Positions 21,011 through 32,045 are shown, numbered from the stretch's first letter. The stretch: 64,000 bases of DNA from Aselliscus stoliczkanus (GCA_033961575.1 CM066737.1:104886709-104950708), one strand, 5' to 3'. A program made the numbers and translations. The notes: generated from the sequence alone by a model not told the origin.

Positions 21011-23345
21011 GCCGAAGTAATGCAACGGAAAGAGAAGATTAACCCCTTCTTCCAGGCCTTAGGGCAGAGTGAGAGGAAGCCAGGTCTCTCCTGAAAGGCG
21101 CCAGGCTTCTGAAAGGAGAAGGCATGTCAGAGAAAAAGGCTGCCATTCAAAAGGAGCTTGGAGAGTGGGGGGCAGGTGTGTGCGGGCCTCGCAGGGGTGC
21201 CTCAGAACTGGAAGGGACGGAGCAGGGATTGCACAGGTTGAAGACAAATGCAGCAAAACAAGCTATTCTAATGAACCAACCCACTAGGTGCTGATTTTAC
21301 GCCACTCACTTTCATTACCCATGTTATGGGGTCAGAACTTCCAGGGATTACACAGAAATGAACAGACCAGCAATTTACGAGGGGCCATTAATCTTAGCCT
21401 CCCGGCAGTGCTAAAGGGGAGAACAGACAAGTTCCTTCTCTTCAATAAACACACCCTTTACAAATCCAATTTGACGCAGTCAAGCGAAGGTCTTCCTGAG
21501 CTAGGCCACGTAATTTGAGTGTCAGAAGCAGCATGAAAGCCAGAGGAGGAAAGGCAGACCCTGAAGCTTTTATGTAGAGAGGAGTGTTCAGCTCTTTGAA
21601 GATGGAAAATACAAGAGAAAAACCTGAGCTAATACCACCAAAAGGAAGCAGCAACTTTTTCAGGGAGATTTTCTCAAACAATCTCATGCAAAATAACCAG
21701 CATTAAAGCAATTGAAGGAAACCACTGTACGTTTAGATTCTTTATGTTTCTCTCTGTTTCTTTCCTGACAAATTGCATGCTATGTATGTGGGAGGCAGGG
21801 AAGCCAGAGAAAACCAGGGGAAGGCAGACTGTTTAGCTCGTCATGAGCTCAGAAAGCAGTGGGTGCCTATTGAACACATCTCAGATCTGGGGGCTGGCCA
21901 CAGGCATAGGGGAACCCAGACAGGAAACCTTTTCCAGGTGAAACCTTTTCAGCTCTGCTTTCTAGATGTATTTCAAGAGAGATAAGTTCTTAGAACAAGG
22001 CAAAAAAAAAAAAAAATATGTACAAATTGACCACTTAGGTTGTTTTTGTTACTGGAAAATTTTATTGTTGGAAAATTTATCCAACATTTACAATGGTCTG
22101 GCTCCTTTTGCAATTCTGCTAATAATTGCAAAACAGCTTTGTTAAAGAGTTATCAAACTATGGAATGACTCTGGGTATTTTTAGCAGAGGAGACTTTTTA
22201 AAAAAATAAGATTTTCATTTAATTTATGTTCTCACTTGGCCACCTTAATATTTCAAGCCAAAACAAAATGAAAAAAACCTCCATAAAGTTTGAGATGTGA
22301 GTGATTTAGATCAATCCTATCAGTCTTTACGTACCCAGCAGCTATTTTCTTTTGTTTTCTTTTCTCTTTTGTCTGTTCATTTATTCTGTTCCCAGCAGTT
22401 AGCTATTTTCTTGATAGACTGGACACTTCAGAGCCAGATAAATACAAAATAACACATCAAATAGTGGACCATGGAACAAATAGCCTATTGCCAGTAGTGC
22501 GATGAAGAGACAAACATGCCTTATAACATCTTCAAAGACTGAAATGCCTTTTAAATTAGAAAAAGCCACTAAATACATGCTAGGTGATTGAAAACACATA
22601 ATAAATGACAAGGAATTTTGTTAACAAGGACTTTTGTTAAATAAAAAGCCAGAAAACAAGCAGACCGCCTGACCTAGTAGGCCTAACAATGGCTTTTTAA
22701 ATAAAAACATGAGATCTTTCCCCTTTTTGGAGTGGGGAAAACAAACAGATTCCTTTGTATAAAAGAGCCAATGTCAGAATTATACCCAGGGCCCCAGCTG
22801 TTCAAATATTTTATCGCCAACAAATTTCACGAGCTAGTATTCTCCCCTTCACGGAGGCTAAGGTTTCTCCTGGGTTTGCTGTTGGAACTCTCTGGGTGTC
22901 TGGGCTTTTCCAGGTTGCTAGGAAGCAACTGCTGATCAGCATGTGTCCTCGAGGCAGACATATAGACTCGAGTTGGTCTGCTTTATTACTCCATCATTTT
23001 GGAAAAGCCAGTTACCTTTCCTACTTCGCTTTGGGGACTGGTGGCCCCATCACATGGACACCCACTGAGTTCCGGGGGCTGCTTTCACTGGGTGCCACTT
23101 ACTGGCCTTCCACCAGGGCTTTCCCAGGCAGGCCACAAATGTTATTTACATTTCAGATTCCTCTTTTAATTAACGTTGTGGGAAAGCTTTTCCGGGGCTA
23201 TGGTTCCTGAAGGAAAGTTAATAATATAGATTGAAGACAAATAACTGTGCAAGGGGAATCCAAGAAAGGATTAGGTCACAGGCACCGGTGGACTCAATTC
23301 TCCTCATTCACAGGGTCTGCCATGATTGGCTTCTAGGCTGACTTT
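21011..23345. other. Unique sequence, no gene seen
   Basis: 2.3 kb without a recognised repeat, the longest clean block on this side of the window. A 151-codon open frame (22755-23210, plus) has no motif I know and no clear initiation context. The stretch 22000-22700 is AT-rich. Conserved non-coding elements could lie here, but that needs cross-species alignment. Confidence 0.45.
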
Positions 23346-23360
23346 TCCAAACTCCTTTTA

Positions 23361-23470
23361 TTTACTTATTTTTTTTGAGGGCAGTGTCACTGGCCCTCAT
23401 ATGTGGGACCAAACCAGGGCCGCTGGCTTCCCAAGCCAGCGCTTTAACCACCGCACCACTCGGCCGGCCC
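23361..23470 (-). mobile_element. Bat tRNA-derived SINE, short form, antisense
   Basis: T-tract, GAGGGCAGTGTCACTGGCCC, the head read in reverse, ending CCACTCGGCCGGCCC. Perfect 15 bp target-site duplication TCCAAACTCCTTTTA at 23346-23360 and 23471-23485. Confidence 0.95.
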
Positions 23471-24126
23471 TCCAAACTCCTTTTAAAACAAGTTAAAAAC
23501 ATGGCTCATGTCAAAGACTTTTTCCAATTCCTTAATGATGGGATCAATGAGACCATAAAGGTATTTCAAGGAGCCCTGGAGGAACTGCATAGGTACAGAC
23601 ATTAAAGAAGAATGTTCAAATGAGATGGCTAGGTTAGATATGAAACTGCTCAATGTCCTAGAAGGCAATCAAACAATAACTTTTGGGGTTCCCTTTCCCA
23701 CCTGTCAGAATGATTTGCATCTCTACCAGACAAAACACGTAGTCTGGGATCTTATTTAATAAAGAGTAAACAGCAAGTCAAACAAAGGTACCTTTCAGTA
23801 GCCCAGGGGAGCCGGGGTGATGGAAGCACTCCACCCCCACCTGGGAGGAGTGTTATATCACTGAAATTATTTCGAATTGCTGGTGCATGGTGATAATAAC
23901 AAGCAGACTGACTCTTGGTTTCATTATTGTGTGGAAATAAATGAAGACCACCCAAAGAGGACAGAGGCTCTTTATTCAGAACAAAAGAGTCAGTGTCAGA
24001 CCCTTAGGTGGGCCTGTAGCCCATGTTCTAGCATGGCACTGAAAGGACACACTGCAACCTGCCTGTGTTCCAAGGTTTTGGAAATGATTTTCTAACAAAA
24101 GTGGATTCAATTGTGAAATACTTTTA

Positions 24127-24286
24127 CCACAGGATTTTTTTTTTTTTTTTTTTTTAGCTGAGCCATCCTGCCACCTGTTGGCAGCTCAACGGCAACTCAG
24201 CTCGGGCTGGCCTCGAACAGCTGTTGCTCAGAGCTCAGCTCGCACTCTTGAGCGAGCTCTTAACCAACTGAGCCACTCGGACGGCC
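24127..24286 (-). mobile_element. VES-type bat SINE, antisense, with 20 bp duplication
   Basis: T-tract of about 20, then AGCTGAGCCATCCTGCCACC, GCTCAGAGCTCAGCTCGCAC and the head in reverse (TGAGCCACTCGGACGGCC). A perfect 20 bp target-site duplication flanks it (24107-24126 and 24287-24306). Eight extra bases (CCACAGGA) lie between the left duplication and the T-tract, i.e. downstream of the A-tail in element orientation. Confidence 0.93.
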
Positions 24287-24329
24287 TCAATTGTGAAATA
24301 CTTTTAAAAATAACAACAATTCCATGGCT

Positions 24330-24560
24330 AATACTGACTACTGTCTCCTCTCTAGGCACTCTAGTGAGCACTTCACATCCGTTATTTGCTTTCTTCCTCA
24401 CTACAATGCTAAGGGGTGGGTGGGGCATGACGGCCTCCATTTTGGGATGAGAAAATTAAGGCTCAGACAGAATAAGTAGGTTCCCCGAAGTCACGTATCC
24501 AGTAAAAGGTGTAGACAGGATCTTTGACTTCTGGTTTCTTATTCGGAAAGCCTTTGTATT
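24330..24560 (-). mobile_element. MIR SINE, antisense
   Basis: CACTCTAGTGAGCACTTCAC, TTTGGGATGAGAAAATTAAG, GCTCAGACAGAATAAGTAGG and CCCGAAGTCACGTATCCAG follow MIR in reverse order ('gatgaggaaactgaggc...aggtcacacagc'). Confidence 0.82.
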
Positions 24561-25728
24561 TCACAGAGGATTTCAAAAATGTCTCTGGACCCACAATAGT
24601 GCCTTGAATATTATATAGGATCAATATGTGTTTCTGGGGAATTCATTGAAAAGTCAACCAATCCAAGCAAAAGAAGGAAGTAGTAAACAATTTTGGAAGG
24701 TCTTTCCCTTTGTGGTTCTGTATAATGTCTCTCTCCCTGAAGGAGATTCTTCTCTTTACCCAGACTCTTCCCTCCCTTAGGTAAAGGTGCATAAAGTCAC
24801 GCAATGGTGCATCACTGCAAGGTACTGTGAAAGTTAGGACCAAGTATGGATATAAACCTTCACTCTTTCTCACAAAGTACTGGCAGTGGAAATGTACTGG
24901 CCCTTGTCACAGGGGTCAATTTTAAAATTCCATCATCTTTTTCACCGAGATATCTGAAAGAACTCCATAGACATCAGCTATCATCCCCTGGATCTACTGA
25001 GGAAGTCGAGTGAGCACGAACTTAGAAATTCATTTTTTACAGATGAGAGACCAGATAGGCTGAGCAAACATAAGGTCACAGAGCAAACCCTGAGAAGAAT
25101 GCAGAAAGGAGAGCCAAGTTTTTCATTTGAAACTTAGAGTTCTGACTATTGGACAATTCCTTACAAAGTTGTTTTCTTCCATTTCAATGTCTCCTTCCTT
25201 AAGGAAAAATCATGTCCCAAAGACAGATGATTATAAATGGGGGAGACAAAATACTTCAGAAAAACAAACGTGTCAGGCAGTGACAATTTTCTTGATTTAA
25301 ACAGTGAATGATTTTTGTATTTCCACATGAGTGACCACATTCAGCAAGACGTAATTGCCAAACACCTGGTGTGTGTCATATACTCTTAGCTAAAAACAAA
25401 GCCGTGCGAGAGAAGATTTGAAGTTCGTAATCAAAAACGATTCTGTCTAGATGTCCTTTCGCAAACACTTTTCACTTAGAGGTTTCTTTCTGCTTAGATA
25501 GAGTGTGTGCAGGTGTTCTGTGCGACCTGAATTGCCATTGTTGTCAAATTCAATCTTATCTTCAAGAGCACCGTAGTAATGAGCCAAGTGAACTATCTGA
25601 ACGTCCTATTTCCTGATGCACATCACAGGAACACCTGGTTATGTTCTAACAGACAGCTTAGATTTATGACAGAAAAAGGTCAATGGCGAGATGATGCTAG
25701 CCCCACTTGCCCTTTATCTGGAGTATCA
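24561..25728. other. Unique sequence, no gene seen
   Basis: No repeat or gene recognised. Frames are all under 90 codons. Confidence 0.45.
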
Positions 25729-25746
25729 AAGGGCTTGCCTGCATTT

Positions 25747-26197
25747 TTTTGTTTAAAGATTTTATTGGGGAATTGGGGGAGGGGAACAGCATTGGGGAAT
25801 CGGGGAAGGGGAACAGACGAGTTGCTGTCTTTTTGTTCTTCAGTCTAGTTGCAGATGATGTTGCTTCACTGGCCCATGTTGGTATCCTCCTTGCGCTCTT
25901 CCCGGATGAGGCAGATGGGTCGCCGGCCTCTGGATGGTCACTGACTGGCAGCTATTGGCAGCTCACACTGGCTGCCAGCCGCTCACACTGGCTGCCGGCC
26001 TCTCACTGTAGCCTATGGCAGCCCACTGCAGCAGGGGCTGCAGCCTACACTGTCATCACTGGGGCTCGCGCAGCCCAGCTCCAGGTGGAGCTGTTGTTAG
26101 CTGTAGAGGGCAGTGTCACTGGCCCTCATGTGGGATCCGAACCAGGGCTGCTGGCGTCCCAAACCAGCTCTTAACCAATGCGCCACTCGGCCGGACC
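25747..26197 (-). mobile_element. Bat tRNA-derived SINE, long form, antisense
   Basis: A 451 bp full-length-looking copy read in reverse: AAAGATTTTATTGGGGAATT (tail), GCGCTCTTCCCGGATGAGGC, CCAGCTCCAGGTGGAGCTGT, GGATCCGAACCAGGGCTGCT (B box) and CGCCACTCGGCCGG (head). It is flanked by a perfect 18 bp target-site duplication AAGGGCTTGCCTGCATTT at 25729-25746 and 26198-26215. A duplicated GCTCACACTGGCTGCC phrase lies in its body. Frames of 155 and 75 codons in it are artefacts. Confidence 0.96.
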
Positions 26198-26315
26198 AAG
26201 GGCTTGCCTGCATTTGGAAAAAGTGTTGATACACAGGTCTGAGCAAAAGGAAGGGAAGACAAAGGGTGAAGAGGGTAAAGAGGTGAGAGATGCAATAGTA
26301 CAAAGCTTCTTAATT

Positions 26316-26404
26316 GATCAGAGCAGATGGCTTTGCGGGCCATGCAATGTTGGCCACAATTCCTCAGCATTGCTGGTGTCTGGTGAAAGCAGCCATAGAT
26401 AATA
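26316..26404 (+). mobile_element. MER20-like hAT-Charlie element, left part
   Basis: ATGGCTTTGCGGGCCATGCA through TGGTGAAAGCAGCCATAGAT is the first half of a MER20-type non-autonomous hAT element. It stops at AATA where a small mariner is inserted, and it resumes at 26632. Confidence 0.78.
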
Positions 26405-26631
26405 CTGGGGGTGCCAAAAAAAATGTAGACAAGTGGACACTTTGGTCAACGTTGCTCAAGCAGTAATCAGAAGTGTCTGGAAGCTGATGGGAACCACTTT
26501 GAGCACCTCTTGTCATTGCAGAAGTGAAACATGACTTGTATTCATCTTTTGTTATCAGTATATATTGAGTATAACAATTTTAATAGTTTTTTCCTTTCTT
26601 AAAATGTGTGTATATTTTTTGGCACCCTGTG
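26405..26631 (+). mobile_element. Non-autonomous mariner, 227 bp, inserted in MER20
   Basis: Inverted ends: left CTGGGGGTGCCAAAAAAAAT, right TTTTTTGGCACCCTGTG, with TA at each border (26403-26404 and 26632-26633). The inside (GTTGCTCAAGCAGTAATCAG, AAGCTGATGGGAACCACTTT, CATTGCAGAAGTGAAACATG) is the long version of a family also present as 130 bp copies elsewhere in the window. It carries no transposase, so it would need one supplied in trans. Confidence 0.88.
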
Positions 26632-26732
26632 TATATAATGGGAGTGGCTGCACCCCAATAAAACTTTATTCACCAAAGGAGATGGCTGGCTGGATTTTGC
26701 CTGTGGGCTATTATTATTGGCCTACCCCTTAA
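26632..26732 (+). mobile_element. MER20-like hAT-Charlie element, right part
   Basis: AATGGGAGTGGCTGCACCCC, AATAAAACTTTATTCACCAA and GCTGGATTTTGCCTGTGGGC continue the element interrupted by the mariner, in correct order and orientation. Confidence 0.78.
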
Positions 26733-26868
26733 TTAGAGGGACAGGTGTCCCAACATGGCTTTATCCTGAGCCGGGACTTTAGAACTGCAGCTGCCATGAT
26801 CTGAACTGGGAGCTTCTTGCCTTCCCAATACATTGCAGAAAGTGGGTGCTTTCAAAATCTTTTTTCAG

Positions 26869-27206
26869 GGCCGGCCGAGTGGCGCATTCGTTAAGAGCTG
26901 GTTTTGGGATGACAGCAGCCCCGGTTCGGATCCCACATATGAGAGCCAGTGACACTGCCCTCTACAGCTAACAACAGCTCCACCTGGAGCTGGGCTGTGC
27001 GAGCCCCGGTGATGGTGTGGGCTGCAGCCCCTGCTGCAGTGGGCTGCCATAGGCTACAGTGAGTGGCCAGCAGCCAGCGTGAGCTGCCAATAGCCGCTGT
27101 GAGCGGCCATCCAGAGGCCGGCAACCGATCTGCCTCACCTGGGAAGAGCGCAATGACGATACCAACATGGGCCAGTGAAGCAATGTCCTCCACAACTAGA
27201 CTGAAA
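26869..27206 (+). mobile_element. Bat tRNA-derived SINE, long form, shortened 3' end
   Basis: Head GGGCCGGCCGAGTGGCGCAT, B box CCCCGGTTCGGATCCCACAT, body to TCCTCCACAACTAGACTGAA, then an (AT)n run where other copies have the terminal CCCCTTCCCC and AATAAA part. It is in inverted orientation to the long SINE at 25747-26197, about 670 bp away. Confidence 0.92.
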
Positions 27207-27224
27207 TATATATATATATATTTT

Positions 27225-27395
27225 CACAGTTAGGCAGAAATGTGCCAACTCAACAAATCCATGTAACCAGCACCCAGATTATAAAATTAGAAAAGACCAT
27301 CACCAGCCCCGCAGAAGCTGACCATTATGTCAGTGAGACACATCCTTGTTGCCGTGTGTATTTGCAGCTCAATCTTTTTGCTGTATAATGCTCCC
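27225..27395. mobile_element. Old L1-like fragment, tentative
   Basis: ATCCATGTAACCAGCACCCA and GATTATAAAATTAGAAAAG resemble the 3' region of old L1M elements ('accagcaccca...gatca'). Boundaries and orientation are uncertain. Confidence 0.4.
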
Positions 27396-28561
27396 TTGTG
27401 CGGCAACATCACCCCCACAGCTCAGAGAGACAACCCCACAGCGGTTCTCTGCCTAGGCCCCCACAGCTTTCCTGGGTTGGGGTCCTGAACCCCAGGCTCT
27501 GCTGGGCATCCCATCCTTTGAAATCTAGGTGGAGGCAGCCACGCGCCCCAGGCCTGTGTACTCTGTGTGCCAGCAGAAACTGCGCCCTGCAGGTGTCACC
27601 AGTTTGCTGCCTTTGTTCTCTAGAGGGGTGGCCACTATTGGCCTGCCCTGCACTGGAGCCTGCACGAGACACACCTGGGGTGGCCAAGGAGGGTGGTGCC
27701 AGAGTGCAGGGAGCGGAGCCTGAGGTGGGAGGTGGTGCCAGGCAGCCAGTGCCAGATGTCCTGTGAGTGCTGGTGGCCTCCTCTTGCAAAATTCTCTTCT
27801 CTGCTTCATCCCTCCCCCACACATCCACCAATCTTGGACTCTGGGCCTGTTATGGGGATGGCAGCCCCAAAGGATCTCTGAATTGCCTTAGCATTGTTTT
27901 CCCATTGTCTTGCAGAATAGCTCCAGGCTTCTGTACACATGGCTGACCCATGCCAATCTCTTTACATTAGTTGGCCACGCTTTAGCAGCCTCATTTTTGG
28001 CAATATGGATAAGCTGAAAATTTTCCAAACCTTTAAGTTCTGCTTAACAATTCTATCTTTAAGTCTTTTCTCACTTCTTGCATTTTACTACAAGTAGTCA
28101 GGAGGAGCCAAGCCTCACCTTCAACTCTTTGCTTAGAAATAGCTGCAGCTGTATATATCTATTTTCATCTCTTGCAAGTTCTACCATCCACAAAACACTA
28201 GAACATGAACATAATCATCCAAGTTCTTGGCCACTTATAACAGGATCACCTTTTCTGCCGTTTACAATAACACGTTCTTCATTTCCATCTGAGACGTCAT
28301 CAGAATGGTCTTTAGCATCCGTACTTCTCCGTTCAGGATTACTTCAATATCTCTAAGAAGACTGAAGCTGTCTCTACTGCGCTCCTCTTTTCTTTCCGAG
28401 CTCTCACCCTTGCCCTTAACAGTCTACTCAGAGCAACACAGGCTTTTTCTAGCAGGCACCTCAAACTCTTCTGGCCTCTACCCATTACCTACTTCCAAAG
28501 CCATTTCCACATTTGTAAGTATTTATCACAGCAGCACCACCACTTCTTGATACCAACTTCT
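27396..28561 (-). mobile_element. MaLR internal region (ERVL-type relic), antisense
   Basis: Sequence attached to the LTR at 28562-28922. Immediately left of the LTR the minus strand reads GAAGTTGGTATCAAGAAGTG, the primer-binding-site text that follows the 5' LTR of MST/MLT-type MaLRs. It continues into a GC-richer stretch (27400-27850) consistent with the MaLR internal region. It has no intact gag or other retroviral frame. The left limit is approximate, and the GC-rich part could instead be unrelated DNA. Confidence 0.6.
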
Positions 28562-28922
28562 GTCTTAGTTTAGGCTTCTATAATAGACTACCATAGACTG
28601 GGTGGCTTATAAACAACAAAAATTTATTTCTCACAGTCCTAGAGACTGGAAGTCCAAGGTCAAGGCACCAGTAGATTTGGTGTCTGGAAGAGGCCTCCCT
28701 TCCTGGTTCACAGATGGCTGTCTTCTGGCTCTGTCCTCACATGGCAGAAGGGGGCAAGGGGGCTCTCTGGGGTCTCTGTTATAGGAGCACTAATCTCATT
28801 CATGAGGGCTTTACCTTCATGAACTAATCACCTCCCAAGGTGCCCCACCTTCTAATTCCATCGTATTGCAGATTAGGTTTCAACATGTGAGTTTTGGGAG
28901 GACGCAAATCTCAGTCTATTGC
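28562..28922 (-). mobile_element. MST/MLT1-type MaLR LTR, antisense
   Basis: Opens TGTCTTAGTTTAGGCTTCTA, then ACTGGGTGGCTTATAAACAA, TTCCTGGTTCACAGATGGCT, ATTCATGAGGGCTTTACCTT, TAATCACCTCCCAAGGTGCC and ends near CTCAGTCTATTGCA. This is the reverse complement of an MST/MLT1 LTR from end to end. With the internal sequence on its left it is the 5' LTR of a decayed provirus. The opposite LTR was not seen. Confidence 0.88.
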
Positions 28923-29049
28923 AATGTGATTATTGGCCATTTGGACATTCTTGTTTTTTGTGAAATGTCTCAAGTATTTTGCACATTGTTCTACTGTGTA
29001 GTTTGTCCTTTTTTTTATTGATTTAAAGAGCCCCTCCCCAATTCTACTC

Positions 29050-29541
29050 GTATTGTTGTGTACCACGTTACTTAAAATTTAATAGCTTAAAACAAAAATA
29101 AACATTTATTATCTCTCATTTTCTATGGGTCAGGATTTGGGAATAGTTGGCTGGACTGGCTCTGATTCAAGACATCTCAGGAGACTGAAGTCTGATGTCA
29201 GCTGCAGCTGCAACCATCCAAAGGCTGATTGGATAGTGCACTCACATGGCTGGCTTTTAGAAGGAGGCCTCAGTTCCTTTCCCATGTGGTCCTCTTCACA
29301 GGGCTGCTTGAGCATCCCCATGACATGGTGGTTGGCTTCCCTAAGAGTGAGCAATCTATGAGAGCAAAATGGTAGGCACAATGCCCTTTATGTGCTAGCC
29401 TGGAAAGTCACATACCCTCACCTCCATCATATTCCATGGTCACCGAGACCAGTCTTGATTCAATATGGAAGGGGACTCACCACACATGAGCATGAACACC
29501 AGAAAAGGAGAATCATGGGGGACAATGTTGGGGGCTGGCTA
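29050..29541 (-). mobile_element. MLT1-like MaLR LTR, antisense
   Basis: GTTGTGTACCACGTTACTTA, AATTTAATAGCTTAAAACAA, TTTTCTATGGGTCAGGATTT, GGTTGGCTTCCCTAAGAGTG and GGGGGCTGGCTACCAC at the end follow old MLT1 LTRs in reverse. It is older looking than the LTR on its left and separate from it. Confidence 0.65.
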
Positions 29542-29609
29542 CCACTTGAGTCCTTTGTCATGATCAAGACATTTTTGGAGAATTAAAAAAAAAAAAGGAA
29601 AGGGGAAAA

Positions 29610-29765
29610 TATCCTTTCGGATGTGCCCTCGATCTTTCTAAAATGCCTTCCCTTCTCATCTAACTGACTACTTAGCCATTCCTCAAGACTCAGTTGAAAT
29701 CCCCAGAGCATCAGTCTTTCACTGGCTACATGTTTATGTGCTTGGACCTGCAGGATGATGTGAGA
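29610..29765 (+). mobile_element. L2-like fragment, tentative
   Basis: AATGCCTTCCCTTCTCATCT and GCCATTCCTCAAGACTCAGT resemble the L2 3' region ('cttcaagactcagctcaaat'). Confidence 0.5.
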
Positions 29766-29769
29766 CACT

Positions 29770-30335
29770 GACTAAGTCATGCGTGAAATCCTGCCTTAGT
29801 GCTTTTTTAAAGATTTTAATCCTCTCTTTAAGCAAACATCTTTGGGAGGGTGTAATGTTATGATTTGCCATGAGTCATGACCCCTTAGTTATTAAAGGGC
29901 CATCTAAGGCTGGTTTTCAGATTAGTGAGAGGCACCAGGCACCTCTGCTGATAAGGAAATGAGGAATTTCTCCACTAGATAAGAGGAACCCAGCAACAGA
30001 GCAGGCACGGGGAGAGGCAAGATAGGTGCCTCAGAAGGAAAACTTAAGGGAGGACCTGTTCTCAGAGTCTTGCTGGTACAGGGTCTGCATCTGAGAGCGA
30101 GTGCCTCCTTAAATTTTACGCCCTGGGTGCCTTACTTGCTTCACCCTAGTCTTGACCCTGGCTGGAAGCTCCACGTGGCACACTGGCACACGTGCTGTGT
30201 CCATCTTACCTAGGTCTGGCCCATGTACACACAACAATGGTAACAATCTTAACAATGACAACGTTAGGTTACATGATACGTTACTGCCATTTTTTCAGCA
30301 ATTTCATGTGGTTTGACTTGATATCATGTACTTAT
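29770..30335. other. Unique sequence, no gene seen
   Basis: No repeat or exon recognised. Confidence 0.4.
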
Positions 30336-30339
30336 TTGG

Positions 30340-30530
30340 TAGTTGTCTGGCACTTTGCTCACTTATTAATCCTTGCAACAACCTCTGCAAAATAGGCATC
30401 CTTCCCATTTTACAGTTAAGGAAATTAAGGTTTATTGAAGCTACAAAGTTCCCCCAAGTTCATAGAACTGGTAAAAGGCAGTGCCATAATCCCACAATGG
30501 GTTGGCCTAAGTCACATGCCTCAGCTCCTT
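30340..30530 (-). mobile_element. MIR SINE, antisense
   Basis: TTAATCCTTGCAACAACCTC, CCATTTTACAGTTAAGGAAA, TAAGGTTTATTGAAGCTACA and TTCATAGAACTGGTAAAAGG follow MIR in reverse. Confidence 0.82.
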
Positions 30531-31131
30531 CCCTCTCACCATGCTGGAAGTTTCTACAGGAATATGGAAATTGACAGCTCTGGGTGTGGTGTAACTGGAG
30601 GCCACCTGAGCAGAGGTTTACTATATTAGCGATGACCTGTAATGACCCACATTATACAAACCTATGAGTGCCATCTCTTAAGTGAAGCGTAGACATTTAA
30701 GTGTTTGCAGAAGATGGCTTGGGTAGAGGGAGCTAATAAAGCCCTCATGGATGACTAAAAGCAGTTGAGGGAGATCCAATACATGGGGCAAGGCGGATCT
30801 ATGTCTACAGAGAGCTGCAAAATCCATCACTAGATAATTCTGTTTCAAGACCACTAAGGCAGTCTAGTCTGTCCATTTTCTGGGAAAAGGAAGGAGGATT
30901 TTTATTATATATTTTGTAGATGAGACAGTGATTTCATTGATAAACATAGCCATTGTGAAATTTTGTTTTGAGCCCTGACAGTCACTACAACTTTTAGGCG
31001 ACAAGAAAAAATAATGCCATATCCCGTGGAATCAGTCCCTCTTGCTTTTTGAATGAGCCATATGAAAATGAAGGTCAAAACTGCCAAATGTTGGCAATTT
31101 CATATGGTACAACCTAATACATAATTAAGAG
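30531..31131. other. Unique sequence, no gene seen
   Basis: No repeat or exon recognised. Confidence 0.4.
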
Positions 31132-31351
31132 CAGGTTTGGCCAACTTTTGCTGCAAAGGGCCAGATAGTAAATGTTTTAGGCTTTGCCCGCCTTAAGGTC
31201 TCTGTCCCACTACTCAAGTCTGCTATTGCAGCATGAAAGCAGTCACAGAAAATATGTACATGAATGGGTGTGTCTGTGTTCTAATAAAACTATTTATGAA
31301 AAAGGATGCTAGGCTGGATTTCACATACAGACCATAATTTTCCAACCCCTG
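31132..31351 (+). mobile_element. MER20-like hAT-Charlie MITE, near full length
   Basis: A 220 bp copy: CAGGTTTGGCCAACTTTTGC, AAAGGGCCAGATAGTAAATG, CATGAAAGCAGTCACAGAAA, TAATAAAACTATTTATGAAA and the end TTTTCCAACCCCTG. It is the only MER20 here not interrupted, and it serves as the local reference for the two that are broken by small mariners. Confidence 0.85.
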
Positions 31352-31930
31352 ACTGAGAGGCAGAATTCAAGAGTAATTTAGTATCTTTCTTTGCTCTTTA
31401 ATATTTTTAATTTTCTGTTTTATGATTTTGTTGTTGTTCCTTGCTCGTTTTTGTTTTCTTTTACAATTCTGTTAATGCTAAAATGATGATAAAAAAAAAT
31501 CCTAGATGGTGCAAACCTTCTCTGAATAGTGGCGGGGGGTGTGAGTTGGCTATAATGCACACATTTTTAGAGGCCAGCTGGTTTCACTCTGCATCGATAG
31601 ATGGAAGAGTCATCCAGTCTCATAACAAGTTCCAAGCATCGACCTGGTATTTCGAAAATAGAACTTGTTGCTGGAACATCTTTATCTTTAAACATTTGGA
31701 GGGGATGGTGAATAAATATCATGGGCCAAATATGTCATGTGTCCAAAGCTGTTATTAAGTAACGCATGAGCACCTTTATGTATCTAAGTTAATCGTGTGT
31801 GTGCAAAAAAGAACACTGTGTGTGGGGATGAACGCTGAAAAAATAAACGAATGAATGAATGATATGGCTTTACCTGAATGTACCAGAGTTTACTGGCGTG
31901 TGTATATTGATTCACACTGGCGTTGTGATT
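31352..31930. other. Unique sequence, no gene seen
   Basis: Contains short T-rich and A-rich runs and a small ATGA repeat near 31850. The 105-codon frame at 31441-31758 has no family resemblance. Confidence 0.4.
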
Positions 31931-31934
31931 GCTT

Positions 31935-32045
31935 TCACAGGCTTGGATTCCAGGTCTGGCTCTCCTAGTGAACTTCGGGCAAATTGTTTGGCTGATTTCC
32001 TCCCTCCTCCCTCATCTATATGATAAAGAGATTGGAGGAGATCAG
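31935..32045 (+). mobile_element. MIR fragment, plus orientation
   Basis: GGCTTGGATTCCAGGTCTGG, CTAGTGAACTTCGGGCAAAT and CTCATCTATATGATAAAGAG match MIR in order. Confidence 0.7.

Noticed and set aside
22755..23210. A 151-codon plus-strand frame in unique DNA
   Set aside because: No domain, signal or start context was recognised and a second overlapping frame is equally open. Length alone is not enough.
27398..27831. CpG island or exon in the GC-rich patch, with open frames on both strands
   Set aside because: GC content is raised but CpG is not clearly enriched. Frames on both strands are open, as expected from composition, and the block adjoins a MaLR LTR.
28078..28550. Open frames of 92 and 81 codons on the plus strand
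   Set aside because: They lie on the opposite strand of MaLR internal sequence and have no gene-like content.
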